Source: Burkholderia sp. IMCC1007 (GTDB lineage Bacteria > Pseudomonadota > Gammaproteobacteria > Burkholderiales > Burkholderiaceae). Taken from it: a DNA stretch of 56,496 nt. Position 1 is the first letter of the stretch, and each line of letters starts with the position of its first letter. The stretch is from NCBI RefSeq assembly GCF_027257875.1, contig NZ_JAPVQY010000051.1, positions 1-56,496 on the forward strand, in the 5' to 3' direction. The notes under the pieces were generated by a model. It did no database searches and had not been told where the DNA came from. It worked only from the letters and a program-made list of their open reading frames with translations. Below, one piece after another: positions 15,872 through 25,063 of the stretch. The translations under genes and the position numbers were made by a program.

Positions 15872-15923
15872 GTCTCCTGAGTGGACCGAAGTCGGCGCCT
15901 GAGCGCTTACTCTGGTCCCATGC
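15872..15923 (-). ncRNA. Conserved leader hairpin, copy B (DUF485-actP)
   Basis: On the minus strand: GCATGGGAC, CAGAGTAAGCGCT, a CA loop, GGCGCCGACTTCGGT, and the end block AGGAGAC. The arms pair ACCAGAG...GCGCT with GGCGC...CTTCGGT, with an internal mismatch where copy A also has its A-A mismatch. Several base changes relative to copy A keep pairing (for example A-T to G-containing pairs at the stem top). The element ends at the ribosome binding site of the DUF485 gene. No sigma-54 promoter was seen in the remaining 15924-16065. Confidence 0.7.
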
Positions 15924-16065
15924 TTCGCGGTCGACCGGCGGTGGCACGCTAGCGCCTGCTCCAGTTCCCGCAGGGCGAGCGTCTCGTCGTCGCGAGCGCT
16001 GTCTTGTCGATGGCCGGCGCGTGACCCGAATCCGCCCGCGCCGCGGCGGCAATCCATGAAACGCG

Positions 16066-17271
16066 TTACACGACGCGCTCCGCGCGCAGCCGCGCGACGT
16101 CGTCCGCCGACATCCCGAGCCAGCCGCCGAGCACCGCATCGGTATCCGCGCCGAGCACCGGCGGTGCGCCACGCACCGGCAGCCGCGCGCCGTCGAAGCG
16201 GTACGGCGGCGCGAGCACGTCGACGCCGCCCGCGACCGGATGCGGCTGCCGCGTGACGAGCCCCGCGCGGGTCGCACGCTCCGACGTCAACGCTTCGTGC
16301 AGGCCGAGCACTTCACCGCACGGAATGCCCGCTTCGGCGAGCGCCGCGAGCAACGTCGCGCGCGACCGGCGCGCGAGGGCGCCACGAATCTCGGGCAGCA
16401 GATCGGCACGATTCTCCGACCGGCCGAGGTTGGTCTTGTAGCGTTCGTCGGTCGCGAGATCGGGTCGCTCGATCGCATCGCAGAAGCGCGTGAACTGCGT
16501 GTTGTTGCCGACCGTGATCACGAGCGGGCCGTCGGCCGCGTCGAATACGCCGTACGGCACGATCGACGGATGCGCGTTGCCGTAGCGCGGCGGGTCCTCG
16601 CCCATCAGCAGCGCGTCGAGCCCGTAGTACGCGGTGATCATCAGCCCGCAGTCGAACAGCGCCATCTCGACGCGACGCCCGCGCCCCGTCGCATTGCGTT
16701 CGTACAACGCGGCGAGGATCGCCTGCGCCGAATACATGCCGGTGAACAGGTCGACCGCCGCGACGCCGAACTTCAGCGGCGGCTGGTCGGCCTCGCCGTT
16801 CAGCGCCATCAGCCCGGCCTCGCCCTGCACGACGAGGTCGTAGCCGGGCCGCGCGGCCTCCGGGCCCGAACGGTCGTAGCCCGAGATCGCGCAGTGCACG
16901 AGCCGCGGATTCAGCTCGGCCAGCGCGTCGTAGCCAAGCCCGAGCTTCTCCGCGCAGCCGAACTTGAAGTTGTGGAGCACCACGTCGGCCTGCGCGGTGA
17001 GCTCACGCGCGATGCGCCGGCCGGCTTCCGTCTGCAAATCGATGCAGATCGAGCGCTTGCTGCGGTTCACGCTGTTGAAATACGTGGTCTCGGTGTCGCC
17101 GATCCGCAGCCCCCAGTCGCGCGTATCGTCGCCGCGCGCCGGATGCTCGACCTTGATCACTTCCGCGCCGAAATCGGCGAGCACCATCGCGCACCACGGG
17201 CCCGCGAGCACGCGCGAGAAATCGAGCACCTTCACGCCGGCCAGCGGCAGCGCGCGCATGTCGTTCGTCAT
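16066..17271 (-). CDS. Class III CoA transferase (CaiB/BaiF family)
   Basis: A 401-residue protein. Family signatures: PLAGVKVLDFSRVLAGPWCAMVLADFGAEVIKVEHP at the N-terminus, NRSKRSICIDLQ, VLHNFKFGCAEKLGLGYD (the Asp of this family is the catalytic acyl-CoA-binding residue further on), and HPSIVPYGVFDAADG. It transfers CoA between carboxylic acids, probably activating the operon's substrate. The ATG at 17271 follows GGAGGAGA. It is last in a four-gene operon with two acyl-CoA dehydrogenases and a FadB-type enzyme, which suggests catabolism of a branched, aromatic or dicarboxylic acid; the substrate is unknown. Confidence 0.9.
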   Translation of the reverse strand: MTNDMRALPLAGVKVLDFSRVLAGPWCAMVLADFGAEVIKVEHPARGDDTRDWGLRIGDTETTYFNSVNRSKRSICIDLQTEAGRRIARELTAQADVVLHNFKFGCAEKLGLGYDALAELNPRLVHCAISGYDRSGPEAARPGYDLVVQGEAGLMALNGEADQPPLKFGVAAVDLFTGMYSAQAILAALYERNATGRGRRVEMALFDCGLMITAYYGLDALLMGEDPPRYGNAHPSIVPYGVFDAADGPLVITVGNNTQFTRFCDAIERPDLATDERYKTNLGRSENRADLLPEIRGALARRSRATLLAALAEAGIPCGEVLGLHEALTSERATRAGLVTRQPHPVAGGVDVLAPPYRFDGARLPVRGAPPVLGADTDAVLGGWLGMSADDVARLRAERVV

Positions 17272-17301
17272 CGTTGTCTCCTCCATTCGCGCCGTGCGCC
17301 G

Positions 17302-18459
17302 TTATTGTTCCGACAGCGGTTTCGACAGCGCGATGTAGCGGGCGAGATGGTGATCCTCGTCGCCGAGCTGGTGATCGATCATCACGAGACGCTTCGCGTA
17401 GTGCGACAGCGGCAACTCCCACGTCATCCCGATCCCGCCGTGCAGCTGAATGCTTTCCTCGGCCACGAGCGTGCCGATCCGGCCGATGCTGTATTTCGCC
17501 GCCGCGAGCGCGCGCTCGCGCACCGCGCGCGGCGCATCGAGCTGCGCGGCCGCGTTGATCACGGCCGAGCGCGCCTGCTCGACTTCGAGCAGCAGATCGG
17601 CCATCCGGTGCTGCAGCGCCTGGAAACTACCGATCGGGATTCCGAACTGCTTGCGCGTGCGCAGATACTCGAGCGTCGCCTCCTTCGCAACGTCCATCGC
17701 GCCGAGCGCTTCCGCCGACAGCGCGAGCAACCCGTAGCCGAGCACGCGTTCGAGCAGCTCGGCGCCCGCTTCGCCGTCGAGCGCATCCGGTGCGCCGAGC
17801 ACGGCATCGGCCGCGAGCGCGACGCGCTCGAAGCGGACTTCGGCCGCGCGCCCGCCGTCGATCTTCGGGTAATCGCGCACCGACACGCCCGGCGCATCGG
17901 CCGGCACGACGAACAGGCCGATACCGGCCGCGTCGTCGTCGTTGCCGGACACGCGCGCGCTGACGACGAAGAACGCCGCGTGCGCGGCCTGGTCGACGAC
18001 GCCCTTCGCGCCCGTCAGCACCCAGCCGTCAGCGGTGCGCTCGGCGCGCGTGCGTACGGTCGTGAGTTCGTAGTGCGAGCCGGGTTCGTCGTGCGCGAAC
18101 GCGGCGCTCGCGCTGCCGTCGATCAGCGCGGCGAGCCACTCGCGATGCGCATCGCCGCCGGCGAGCGCCAGCGCACGGCCCGCGAGCAGCGCGCCGAGGA
18201 ACGGCTCGACCACGAGCCCGCGCCCGAGGCATTCGAACACCACGGCGATGTCGAAACCCGCGCCGCCGAAGCCGCCGTCGGCTTCGGGAAACAGCGCGCC
18301 GACCGCACCGAGTTCGGCAAAGCGCTGCCACAGCGTGCGGTCGAAGCCTTCGGCCGACTGCGCGATCCGGTCGCGCACCGGGAACGCATACTGTTCGGCG
18401 ATGAAGCGGTTTAAGCTATCCGCCAGCATCCGGCGGTCTTCTGTGTGCTGGAAATCCAT
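17302..18459 (-). CDS. Acyl-CoA dehydrogenase family protein
   Basis: A 385-residue flavoprotein starting MDFQHTEDRRMLADSLNRF. The typical layout is seen: an N-terminal helical domain, a middle beta domain (TADGWVLTGAKGVVDQA) and a C-terminal helical domain (QFGIPIGSFQALQHRMADLLLEVEQ and IQLHGGIGMTWELPLSHY). The family uses FAD to form a trans-2-enoyl-CoA. The second dehydrogenase of the operon lies 14 bp upstream; paired ACAD genes of this kind often form heteromers acting on bulky substrates such as steroid side chains, so an obligate partnership is possible but unproven. Confidence 0.9.
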   Translation of the reverse strand: MDFQHTEDRRMLADSLNRFIAEQYAFPVRDRIAQSAEGFDRTLWQRFAELGAVGALFPEADGGFGGAGFDIAVVFECLGRGLVVEPFLGALLAGRALALAGGDAHREWLAALIDGSASAAFAHDEPGSHYELTTVRTRAERTADGWVLTGAKGVVDQAAHAAFFVVSARVSGNDDDAAGIGLFVVPADAPGVSVRDYPKIDGGRAAEVRFERVALAADAVLGAPDALDGEAGAELLERVLGYGLLALSAEALGAMDVAKEATLEYLRTRKQFGIPIGSFQALQHRMADLLLEVEQARSAVINAAAQLDAPRAVRERALAAAKYSIGRIGTLVAEESIQLHGGIGMTWELPLSHYAKRLVMIDHQLGDEDHHLARYIALSKPLSEQ

Positions 18460-18473
18460 CGTCGCGTCCCTCG

Positions 18474-19670
18474 TTACAGCCCGAGCATCATCTTCGCGAT
18501 GATGTTCTTCTGGATCTCGTTCGAGCCGCCGAAGATCGACAGCTTGCGGTTGTTGAAGTACTGCTGCGCGGCGCTCGCGGCTTCTTCCGGCCCGACCGGT
18601 TCGCCGTCGTAGTCGGCGTCGAGCGCGTCTTCGACGAACGGCTGCGCGTACGGCCCCATCGCGCGGCGCATCAGCGCGGTAATTTCCTGGCGGATCTGCG
18701 TGCCGCGAATCTTCAGCATCGAGCTTTCCGCGCCCGGCACGCCGCCGCCCGCGACCGCGGCCAGCACGCGCAGGTTGGTCGTGCGCATGTTCTCTAGTTC
18801 GATCTCGACGCGCGCGACGCGTGCGGCGAAGAACGGATCGTCGGCAAGCGGCCGGCCGTTCTTCGTGACCTTCGCGGCAACCGCGCGCAGCCGGTCGAGC
18901 GCGGCCGTCGAGAAGCCGATCCCCGCGATGTTGGTGCGCTCGTACGTGAGCAGGTATTTCGCGTAGGTCCAGCCGCGGTTCTCTTCGCCGACCAGGTTTT
19001 CGACCGGCACGCGCGCGTCGGTGAAGAACACTTCGTTTACCTCATGTTCGCCGTCGAGCGTGATGATCGGGCGGACTTCGACGCCCGGCGCGTTCATGTC
19101 GACCAGCAGGAAGCTGATGCCCTCCTGCTTGCGCACGTCGGTCGCGGTGCGCACGAGGCAGAAGATCATGTTCGCGTAGTGGCCGAGCGTAGTCCACGTC
19201 TTCTGGCCGTTCACGACGTAGTGATCGCCATGGCGCACTGCGCTCGTCTTCACCGATGCGAGATCGGAGCCGGCGCCTGGCTCCGAATAGCCCTGGCACC
19301 ACCAGTCGGTGCCGTCGAGAATGCGCGGCAGCCAGTGGCGCTTCTGCGCTTCGTTGCCGTACTTGATCAGCACGGGGCCGAGCATGTTCACGCCGAACGG
19401 CACGATGCGCGGCGCGCCGGCGAGCGCGCATTCGTTGTCGAACAGGAACTTCTGCGCGACGCTCCAGCCGGGGCCGCCGTATTCGCGCGGCCAGTGGCTC
19501 GCGAGCCAGCCGCGCGCGTTGAGGATCGCGTGCCATTCGCGCATGTCGTCGCGCGTCAGGTGCAGGCCGCCCTTCACCTTGCGCGCGATGCGCTCGGGCA
19601 GTTCGGCTTGCAGGAAGCGCTGCACTTCGGTGCGGAACGCTTCCTCTTCGGGAGTGAAATCGAGGTCCAT
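18474..19670 (-). CDS. Acyl-CoA dehydrogenase family protein
   Basis: A 398-residue member of the ACAD family. Recognisable parts: DLDFTPEEEAFRTEVQRFLQ, LASHWPREYGGPGWSV, WWCQGYSEPGAGSDLASVKTSA (FAD and substrate contact), VNGQKTWTTLGHYANMIFCLVRT, and the C-terminal FGGSNEIQKNIIAKMMLGL, which is the family's end motif. The gene lies between the FadB-type gene and the second dehydrogenase, with short gaps (29 and 14 bp), so these are co-transcribed. Confidence 0.92.
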   Translation of the reverse strand: MDLDFTPEEEAFRTEVQRFLQAELPERIARKVKGGLHLTRDDMREWHAILNARGWLASHWPREYGGPGWSVAQKFLFDNECALAGAPRIVPFGVNMLGPVLIKYGNEAQKRHWLPRILDGTDWWCQGYSEPGAGSDLASVKTSAVRHGDHYVVNGQKTWTTLGHYANMIFCLVRTATDVRKQEGISFLLVDMNAPGVEVRPIITLDGEHEVNEVFFTDARVPVENLVGEENRGWTYAKYLLTYERTNIAGIGFSTAALDRLRAVAAKVTKNGRPLADDPFFAARVARVEIELENMRTTNLRVLAAVAGGGVPGAESSMLKIRGTQIRQEITALMRRAMGPYAQPFVEDALDADYDGEPVGPEEAASAAQQYFNNRKLSIFGGSNEIQKNIIAKMMLGL

Positions 19671-19699
19671 CGTGGGTCCGTGGCGAATGCGGTGGGCGT

Positions 19700-21835
19700 T
19701 CAGTCGATGCGGTTCAGGCTCGCGAAATCCGCGCCGCGCGCGACGAGATCGACGAGCAGCGGCGACGGCTTCCAGAACAGCGGATCTTCCTGCGCGAACG
19801 CGCGGATGTCGGCGAGCACGTTCGCGAGGCCGACGGTGTCCGCGTAGTGCATCGGGCCGCCGCGATAGCGCGGGAAGCCGTAGCCGTACAGGAACACTGC
19901 ATCGACGTCGAGCGGACGCAGCGCGATCTTCTCGTGCACGACGTTCGCGCCTTCGTTGATCATCGCGGCGAGGTAGCGGCGCAGGATTTCCTCATCGGTG
20001 AACGTGCGCGGCGTGACACCCTTCTTCGCGCGCTCTTCCGCGACGATCGCGTCGACTTCCGGGTCCGGCGTGCCGACGCGTGCGCCGTCCGGGTACAGGT
20101 AGTAGCCGCGCCCCGTCTTCTGTCCGAACCAGCCGCGCTCGCACAGCCGGTCGGAAATCTCGACGTAGCGCGCGTTCGGATCGCGCGTCGCCGCGCGGCG
20201 CTTGCGGGTCGCCCAGCCGATGTCGCCGCCCGCGAGATCGACGACCTGGAACGGGCCCATCGGGAAGCCGAATTCCCGCACCGCGCGATCGATCTGGTAC
20301 GGCGATGCGCCGTCTTCCATCAGGTAGTCGGCCGCTGTCCGGTAGACGGCGAGGATCCGGTTGCCGATGAAGCCGTCGCACACGCCGGCACGCACCGGCG
20401 TCTTCTTCAATTGCTTGGCCAGCGCGAACGCGGTTGCGACGACGTCCGGGCTCACGTGCTTCGGCACGACGATCTCGAGCAGCTTCATCACGTTGGCCGG
20501 CGAGAAGAAATGCAGGCCGATCACGTCGCCCGGCCGGTCGGTGCTCGCCGCCAGTTCGTCGATGTCGAGATACGACGTGTTGGTCGCGAGCACCGCGCCC
20601 GGCTTGCACACGCGCGCGAGTTCGGCGAACACGGCCTGCTTCACGGCCATGTCCTCGAACACGGCTTCGATCACGACGTCGGCCTGCGCGAGCGCGTCGT
20701 ACGACGTGCTGCCCTTGAAGCGTGCGAGGCGTGCCGCGTGCGCGGCCGGCGTCATCCGGCCCTTCGCGACGAGGCCGTCGTACACCTTCTCGACATGCGC
20801 ACGGCCGCGCGCGAGCGACGCTTCGTCGCGTTCGATCATCGTCACCGGCAGCCCGGCGTCGAGCGCCGCGACCGCGATGCCCGCGCCCATCGTGCCGCCG
20901 CCGACCACGCCGATCCGCTCGACCGGACGAGCACTCGCGCGGCGCGCCTCGGGCGCCTTCGCCGCTTCGCGTTCCGCGAAGAACGCGTGCACGAGGCCAG
21001 CGCGCTGAGGGCTGTCGATGCACTGCAGGAACAGGCTGCGCTCGAGCTTCATCCCCGCGTCGAACGGCTGCGTGAGCGCGGCCTCGACCGCGTCGACGAT
21101 CTTCGCGGGCGAGAACAACCCGCGCGACTTCTTCGGCAGCTCGGCGCGCGCCGCGTCGATGGCAGCCTGCGCGGCCGCGCGATCGGCAAGACCCTGCGCA
21201 TCGCGGGTGCGACGTACCGGTGCGCCGAGCGACACGAGCTCCTGCGTGTAGGCAAGCCCTTCGGCGAGCGTGTCGTCGCTATGCGCGACGCGATCGACGA
21301 GGCCGAGCGCGAGCGCTTCGTCGGCGCTTGCGTGGCGGCCCGTCAGCATCAGATCGAGCGCGGCCTTCGCGCCGATCAGGCGCGGCGCGCGCTGCGTGCC
21401 GCCGGCGCCGGGCAGCAGGCCGAGCGTGACTTCGGGCAGCCCGAGCTTCGCGCCGGGCACCGCGAGCCGGTAATGCGCGGCGAGCGCGACCTCGAGGCCG
21501 CCGCCGAGCGTCGCGCCGTGCAGCGCGACCACGACCGGCTTCGCACTCGACTCGATCCGCTCGCACACGTCGGGCAGCGACGGCGGCACCGGCGGCTTGC
21601 CGAATTCGCGGATGTCGGCGCCCGCGATGAAGTTGCGGCCGGCGCCGACGATCAGCACCGCGCGGATCGCGTCGTCGGCCTGTGCGGCGTCGAGCGCGTC
21701 GGCAAGGCCGCGCCGCACGCCGGCGGACAGCGCATTGACGGGCGGATGGTCAATCGTGGCGACGAGCACCTTGTCGCGCCGTTCGCGCGTGACGGTGCCG
21801 GTCGGGGCGTTGGCGGGGGAAGCGGTTGAATTCAT
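19700..21835 (-). CDS. FadB-type multifunctional enoyl-CoA hydratase / 3-hydroxyacyl-CoA dehydrogenase
   Basis: A 711-residue two-domain enzyme. The crotonase domain (about 15-200) has the oxyanion-hole region VGAGRNFIAGADIREFGKP and ALHGATLGGGLEVALAAHYRLA plus GLLPGAGGTQRAPRL. The dehydrogenase domain (about 300 onward) begins with the Rossmann motif IGVVGGGTMGAGIAVAALDAG and has FFSPANVMKLLEIV and GDVIGLH. It hydrates enoyl-CoA and oxidises the resulting 3-hydroxyacyl-CoA with NAD. First gene of the operon; a thiolase is missing from this cluster and must be supplied elsewhere. The divergent LysR gene and two palindromes lie upstream. Confidence 0.93.
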   Translation of the reverse strand: MNSTASPANAPTGTVTRERRDKVLVATIDHPPVNALSAGVRRGLADALDAAQADDAIRAVLIVGAGRNFIAGADIREFGKPPVPPSLPDVCERIESSAKPVVVALHGATLGGGLEVALAAHYRLAVPGAKLGLPEVTLGLLPGAGGTQRAPRLIGAKAALDLMLTGRHASADEALALGLVDRVAHSDDTLAEGLAYTQELVSLGAPVRRTRDAQGLADRAAAQAAIDAARAELPKKSRGLFSPAKIVDAVEAALTQPFDAGMKLERSLFLQCIDSPQRAGLVHAFFAEREAAKAPEARRASARPVERIGVVGGGTMGAGIAVAALDAGLPVTMIERDEASLARGRAHVEKVYDGLVAKGRMTPAAHAARLARFKGSTSYDALAQADVVIEAVFEDMAVKQAVFAELARVCKPGAVLATNTSYLDIDELAASTDRPGDVIGLHFFSPANVMKLLEIVVPKHVSPDVVATAFALAKQLKKTPVRAGVCDGFIGNRILAVYRTAADYLMEDGASPYQIDRAVREFGFPMGPFQVVDLAGGDIGWATRKRRAATRDPNARYVEISDRLCERGWFGQKTGRGYYLYPDGARVGTPDPEVDAIVAEERAKKGVTPRTFTDEEILRRYLAAMINEGANVVHEKIALRPLDVDAVFLYGYGFPRYRGGPMHYADTVGLANVLADIRAFAQEDPLFWKPSPLLVDLVARGADFASLNRID

Positions 21836-21962
21836 CGTGTCTCCAGTGGTGCGGGGCGCCGGGCAGCAGGAACCGGTCGTGGCCGGCGAGAAGCGCCGAC
21901 GCCCGATCCGGTCCCCGGCGGCGCGGGAAACGGTCCGGCGTCGTTACCGGGCATGACTCGAT

Positions 21963-22029
21963 TCTCGATTGATCGAGATTCATTGACAATTCCCGCGTGC
22001 CTTTACAAGCTGTCAAGTCTGACTTGACA
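21963..22029. promoter_or_regulatory. Two palindromic operator candidates in the divergent LysR/fadB-type promoter region
   Basis: 21963-21978 is TCTCGAT-TG-ATCGAGA, a perfect dyad with 7-bp arms. 22011-22029 is TGTCAAGT-CTG-ACTTGACA, a perfect dyad with 8-bp arms. Centres are about 50 bp apart. The layout fits a LysR regulator that binds a recognition site plus an activation site between two divergent starts. TTGACA hexamers within and near the dyads may be -35 elements. Confidence 0.65.
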
Positions 22030-22087
22030 CTGAATGCTTTCGGAACGTTTCCGACCGATAAACGGGACGGATCAGGAGACACCCCGC

Positions 22088-23050
22088 ATGGACCTGAACG
22101 CGCTGACGCTGCTCGTCGAAATCCTCGACGCAGGCAACCTGAGCAAGGCCGCGCAGCGGCTCAAGATGAGCCGCGCGAACGTCAGCTACCGGCTGAACCA
22201 GCTCGAGCGCTCGATCGGCCAGCAGCTCGTGCGGCGCACGACGCGGCGCATCGAGCCGACCGAGATCGGGCTGAAGCTGTACGAGCACGGCCGGCGCATC
22301 CGCAACGAGCTGCTCGCCGCGCAGGAATCGGTGACGACGCTCGGCCAGGATCTGCAGGGCCGCGTGCGGCTGTCGGTGCCGAGCGGCTACGGGCAGATGG
22401 TGATGTCCGAATGGCTGCTCGCATTCAAGCAGCTGCATCCGGGGATCGTGCTCGACGTCGTGTTCGAGAATCGCGTGGAAGACCTGATGCGCGACGAAGT
22501 CGACATCGCGATCCGCGTGATGTCCGAGCCGCCGCAGAACCTCGTTGCGCGCGACATGGGCGCGGTGCGCTACGTCGCGTGCGCGTCGCCCGCGTTCGCG
22601 GCCGCGCACGGGATGCCGGCGAGCCTCGGCGCGCTGGCCGCCGCTCCCGTCGTCACCGCGACGGTGCTGGGCCGCCAGTTGCGGATCGCCGCATATCTCG
22701 GCGACGAACGCCACGAGGTGCTGCTCGAACCCACGCTGATTTCGGAGAACTTCCTGTTCCTGCGCCAGGCGATCCTGGCCGGGATCGGCGTCGGCATCGT
22801 GCCCGACTACGTGATGCAGGACGACCTGCGGCGCGGCGCCGTCGTCACGTCGCTCGATGCGTACCGCCTCAGCATCTTCGGCACGCACATGTACATGCTG
22901 TACATGCCGAACCGGCACCATACGCGCGCGACGTCGACGTTCATAGAGTTCATCCTCGAACAGGCCGGAAAGGCCGGCCGGCGCGGGCGCGGCGGGATCC
23001 GTCAGGGTTTCCTGTCGGGTGACAAGCCGCCGGACACGCGGCGACAATAG
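22088..23050 (+). CDS. LysR-family transcriptional regulator
   Basis: A 320-residue regulator. The N-terminal winged helix-turn-helix covers MDLNALTLLVEILDAGNLSKAAQRLKMSRANVSYRLNQLE (about 1-60), then a ligand-binding domain starts at GRVRLSVPSGYGQMVM. Its relatives include the DNA-binding type that senses small acids or thioesters. It is transcribed away from the beta-oxidation-like operon, whose control is the natural guess. The ATG at 22088 gives the usual LysR start; GGAGA lies just upstream. Confidence 0.9.
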   Translation: MDLNALTLLVEILDAGNLSKAAQRLKMSRANVSYRLNQLERSIGQQLVRRTTRRIEPTEIGLKLYEHGRRIRNELLAAQESVTTLGQDLQGRVRLSVPSGYGQMVMSEWLLAFKQLHPGIVLDVVFENRVEDLMRDEVDIAIRVMSEPPQNLVARDMGAVRYVACASPAFAAAHGMPASLGALAAAPVVTATVLGRQLRIAAYLGDERHEVLLEPTLISENFLFLRQAILAGIGVGIVPDYVMQDDLRRGAVVTSLDAYRLSIFGTHMYMLYMPNRHHTRATSTFIEFILEQAGKAGRRGRGGIRQGFLSGDKPPDTRRQ

Positions 23051-23108
23051 CGCGCCGCGTGCGCACGGCGCCGCCGCCTCCTTCGAATTCACCGTTGCCG
23101 AGGGTTCA

Positions 23109-24992
23109 ATGTTCGACCGGATTCGTCCGCATTCGCGTCCCTGGACGCCCGTCGCCACGCTCGCGTTCGTCGCGCTCGCAACGTTCAGCGCCGGCTGCAC
23201 GTCGCCGTCCGCGCCATCGAACGCCGTCGTCCCGGTCGCCGCCGCGTCGGACGCCGCGGTGCCGCTGCCCGGCGTGCACGCGCCCGAGCTGTCGTCCGGC
23301 TGGACCGACAAGCCCGGCTGGACGTCGCAGCGCTTCATGATCGCGGCCGCGAACCCGCTCGCGACGCACGCCGGGTACGAGATGCTGAAGGCCGGCGGCA
23401 CCGCGATCGACGCGGCGATCGCGACGCAGATGGTGCTCGCGCTGGTCGAGCCGCAGTCGTCGGGCATCGGCGGCGGCGCATTCATGGTGTACTTCGACGG
23501 CCGTGCGACGCAGGCATACGACGGCCGCGAGACTGCACCGGCCGCCGCGACCGACCGGCTGTTCTACGGCCCGACCGGCCAGCCGATGAGTTTCTACGAG
23601 GGCGTGGTCGGCGGGCGTTCGGTCGGCACGCCCGGCGTGCTGCGCATGCTCGACGCCGCGCACCGCGCGCACGGCAAGCTGCCGTGGCGCCGGCTGTTCC
23701 AGCCCGCGATCCGGCTCGCCGAGCACGGCTTCACGATCAGCCCGCGCCTGGCGATGCTGATCGCGAACGACAAGTACCTGAGCAGCGACCCGGCCGCGCG
23801 CGCGTACTTTTACAACAAGGACGGCACGCCGAAGGCGGCCGGCACGGTGCTGAAGAACCCCGCGCTCGCGACCGTGCTGCGCCAGGTCGCCGACCGCGGC
23901 GCCAATGCGTTCTACACCGGCGCGGTCGCGCGCGACATCGTCGCGAAGGTGCGCAAGCACCCGACCAATCCGGGCCTGCTGTCGCTGCAGGATCTCGCGC
24001 GCTACAAGGCGAAGGTGCGTGCGCCGCTGTGTACCGATTACCGGCGCTCGGTCGTGTGCGGGATGCCGCCGCCGTCGTCGGGCGGGCTCGCGATCGCGCA
24101 GATGCTCGGCATCCTGCAGGCGATGCCCGACTGGCAGCAGATCGGCGTGCAGAAGCCGGTGCGCACCGAGCTCGGCTACGAGCCGACGCCGTTCGCCGCG
24201 CACCTGTTCAGCGAGGCCGGCCGCCTCGCGTATGCGGACCGCGCACGCTACGTCGCCGATCCCGATTTCGTGCCGCTGCCGGGCGGCAGCTGGGCGAGCC
24301 TCACCGACAAGACCTATCTCGCGCAGCGCGCGCGGCTGATCGGCGACAACAGCATGGGCGTCACGCAGGCCGGCACGCCGCAGGGCGCAACGCTCGCGAT
24401 GGCCGACGACCGCAGCCCCGAATTGCCGTCGACGTCGGACATCGCGATCGTCGATCGTTACGGCCAGGCGCTGTCGATGACGACGAGCATCGAGGACGCG
24501 TTCGGTTCGCGGCTGATGGTGCGCGGCTTCATGCTGAACAATCAGCTGACCGATTTTTCGTTCGTGTCGAACGACAACGGCCGGCCGGTCGCGAACCGCG
24601 TGCAGCCGGGCAAGCGGCCGCGCTCGGCGATGTCGCCGGAACTCGTGTTCGACAAGAAGACACAGCAGGTGACGATGATCGTCGGTTCGGCCGGCGGCCC
24701 CGCGATCATCAATCACGTCGCGAAGGCGCTGGTCGGCGTGCTCGACTGGGGGATGACGATGCAGCAGGCGATCGCGCTGCCGAACTTCGGGTCGATGAAC
24801 GGGCCGACGCAGCTCGAGCGCGGGCGCGTATCGGATGCGCTCGTCGACGGGCTGAAGGGCCGCGGGCATGACGTGCGGCTCGTCGAGATGAATTCGGGAC
24901 TGCACGGGATTCAGCGCTTGAACGTGCAGGGGCAGACGGTGTGGTTCGGCGGTGCGGACCCGCGGCGCGAAGGCGTGGCGATGGGGGAATGA
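23109..24992 (+). CDS. ggt: Gamma-glutamyltransferase (lipoprotein form)
   Basis: A 627-residue GGT precursor. A signal peptide ends at ATFSAGC, a lipobox, so the protein is probably anchored in the envelope. The large subunit has MIAAANPLATHAGYEMLKAGGTAIDAAIA, SSGIGGGAFMVYFDG, and GGLAIAQMLGILQAMP. Self-cleavage is expected just before Thr in PSTSDIAIVDRYGQALSMTTSIE, and this Thr becomes the nucleophile of the small subunit. The enzyme hydrolyses or transfers the gamma-glutamyl group of glutathione. The start at 23109 gives a clean signal peptide. Confidence 0.92.
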   Translation: MFDRIRPHSRPWTPVATLAFVALATFSAGCTSPSAPSNAVVPVAAASDAAVPLPGVHAPELSSGWTDKPGWTSQRFMIAAANPLATHAGYEMLKAGGTAIDAAIATQMVLALVEPQSSGIGGGAFMVYFDGRATQAYDGRETAPAAATDRLFYGPTGQPMSFYEGVVGGRSVGTPGVLRMLDAAHRAHGKLPWRRLFQPAIRLAEHGFTISPRLAMLIANDKYLSSDPAARAYFYNKDGTPKAAGTVLKNPALATVLRQVADRGANAFYTGAVARDIVAKVRKHPTNPGLLSLQDLARYKAKVRAPLCTDYRRSVVCGMPPPSSGGLAIAQMLGILQAMPDWQQIGVQKPVRTELGYEPTPFAAHLFSEAGRLAYADRARYVADPDFVPLPGGSWASLTDKTYLAQRARLIGDNSMGVTQAGTPQGATLAMADDRSPELPSTSDIAIVDRYGQALSMTTSIEDAFGSRLMVRGFMLNNQLTDFSFVSNDNGRPVANRVQPGKRPRSAMSPELVFDKKTQQVTMIVGSAGGPAIINHVAKALVGVLDWGMTMQQAIALPNFGSMNGPTQLERGRVSDALVDGLKGRGHDVRLVEMNSGLHGIQRLNVQGQTVWFGGADPRREGVAMGE

Positions 24993-25063
24993 GGCCGGCC
25001 GCGGCGTGCGCGGTCCACGTACATTAAACTGACCACCGCCCTCCTCCGCCGGCACGCCGCGCC

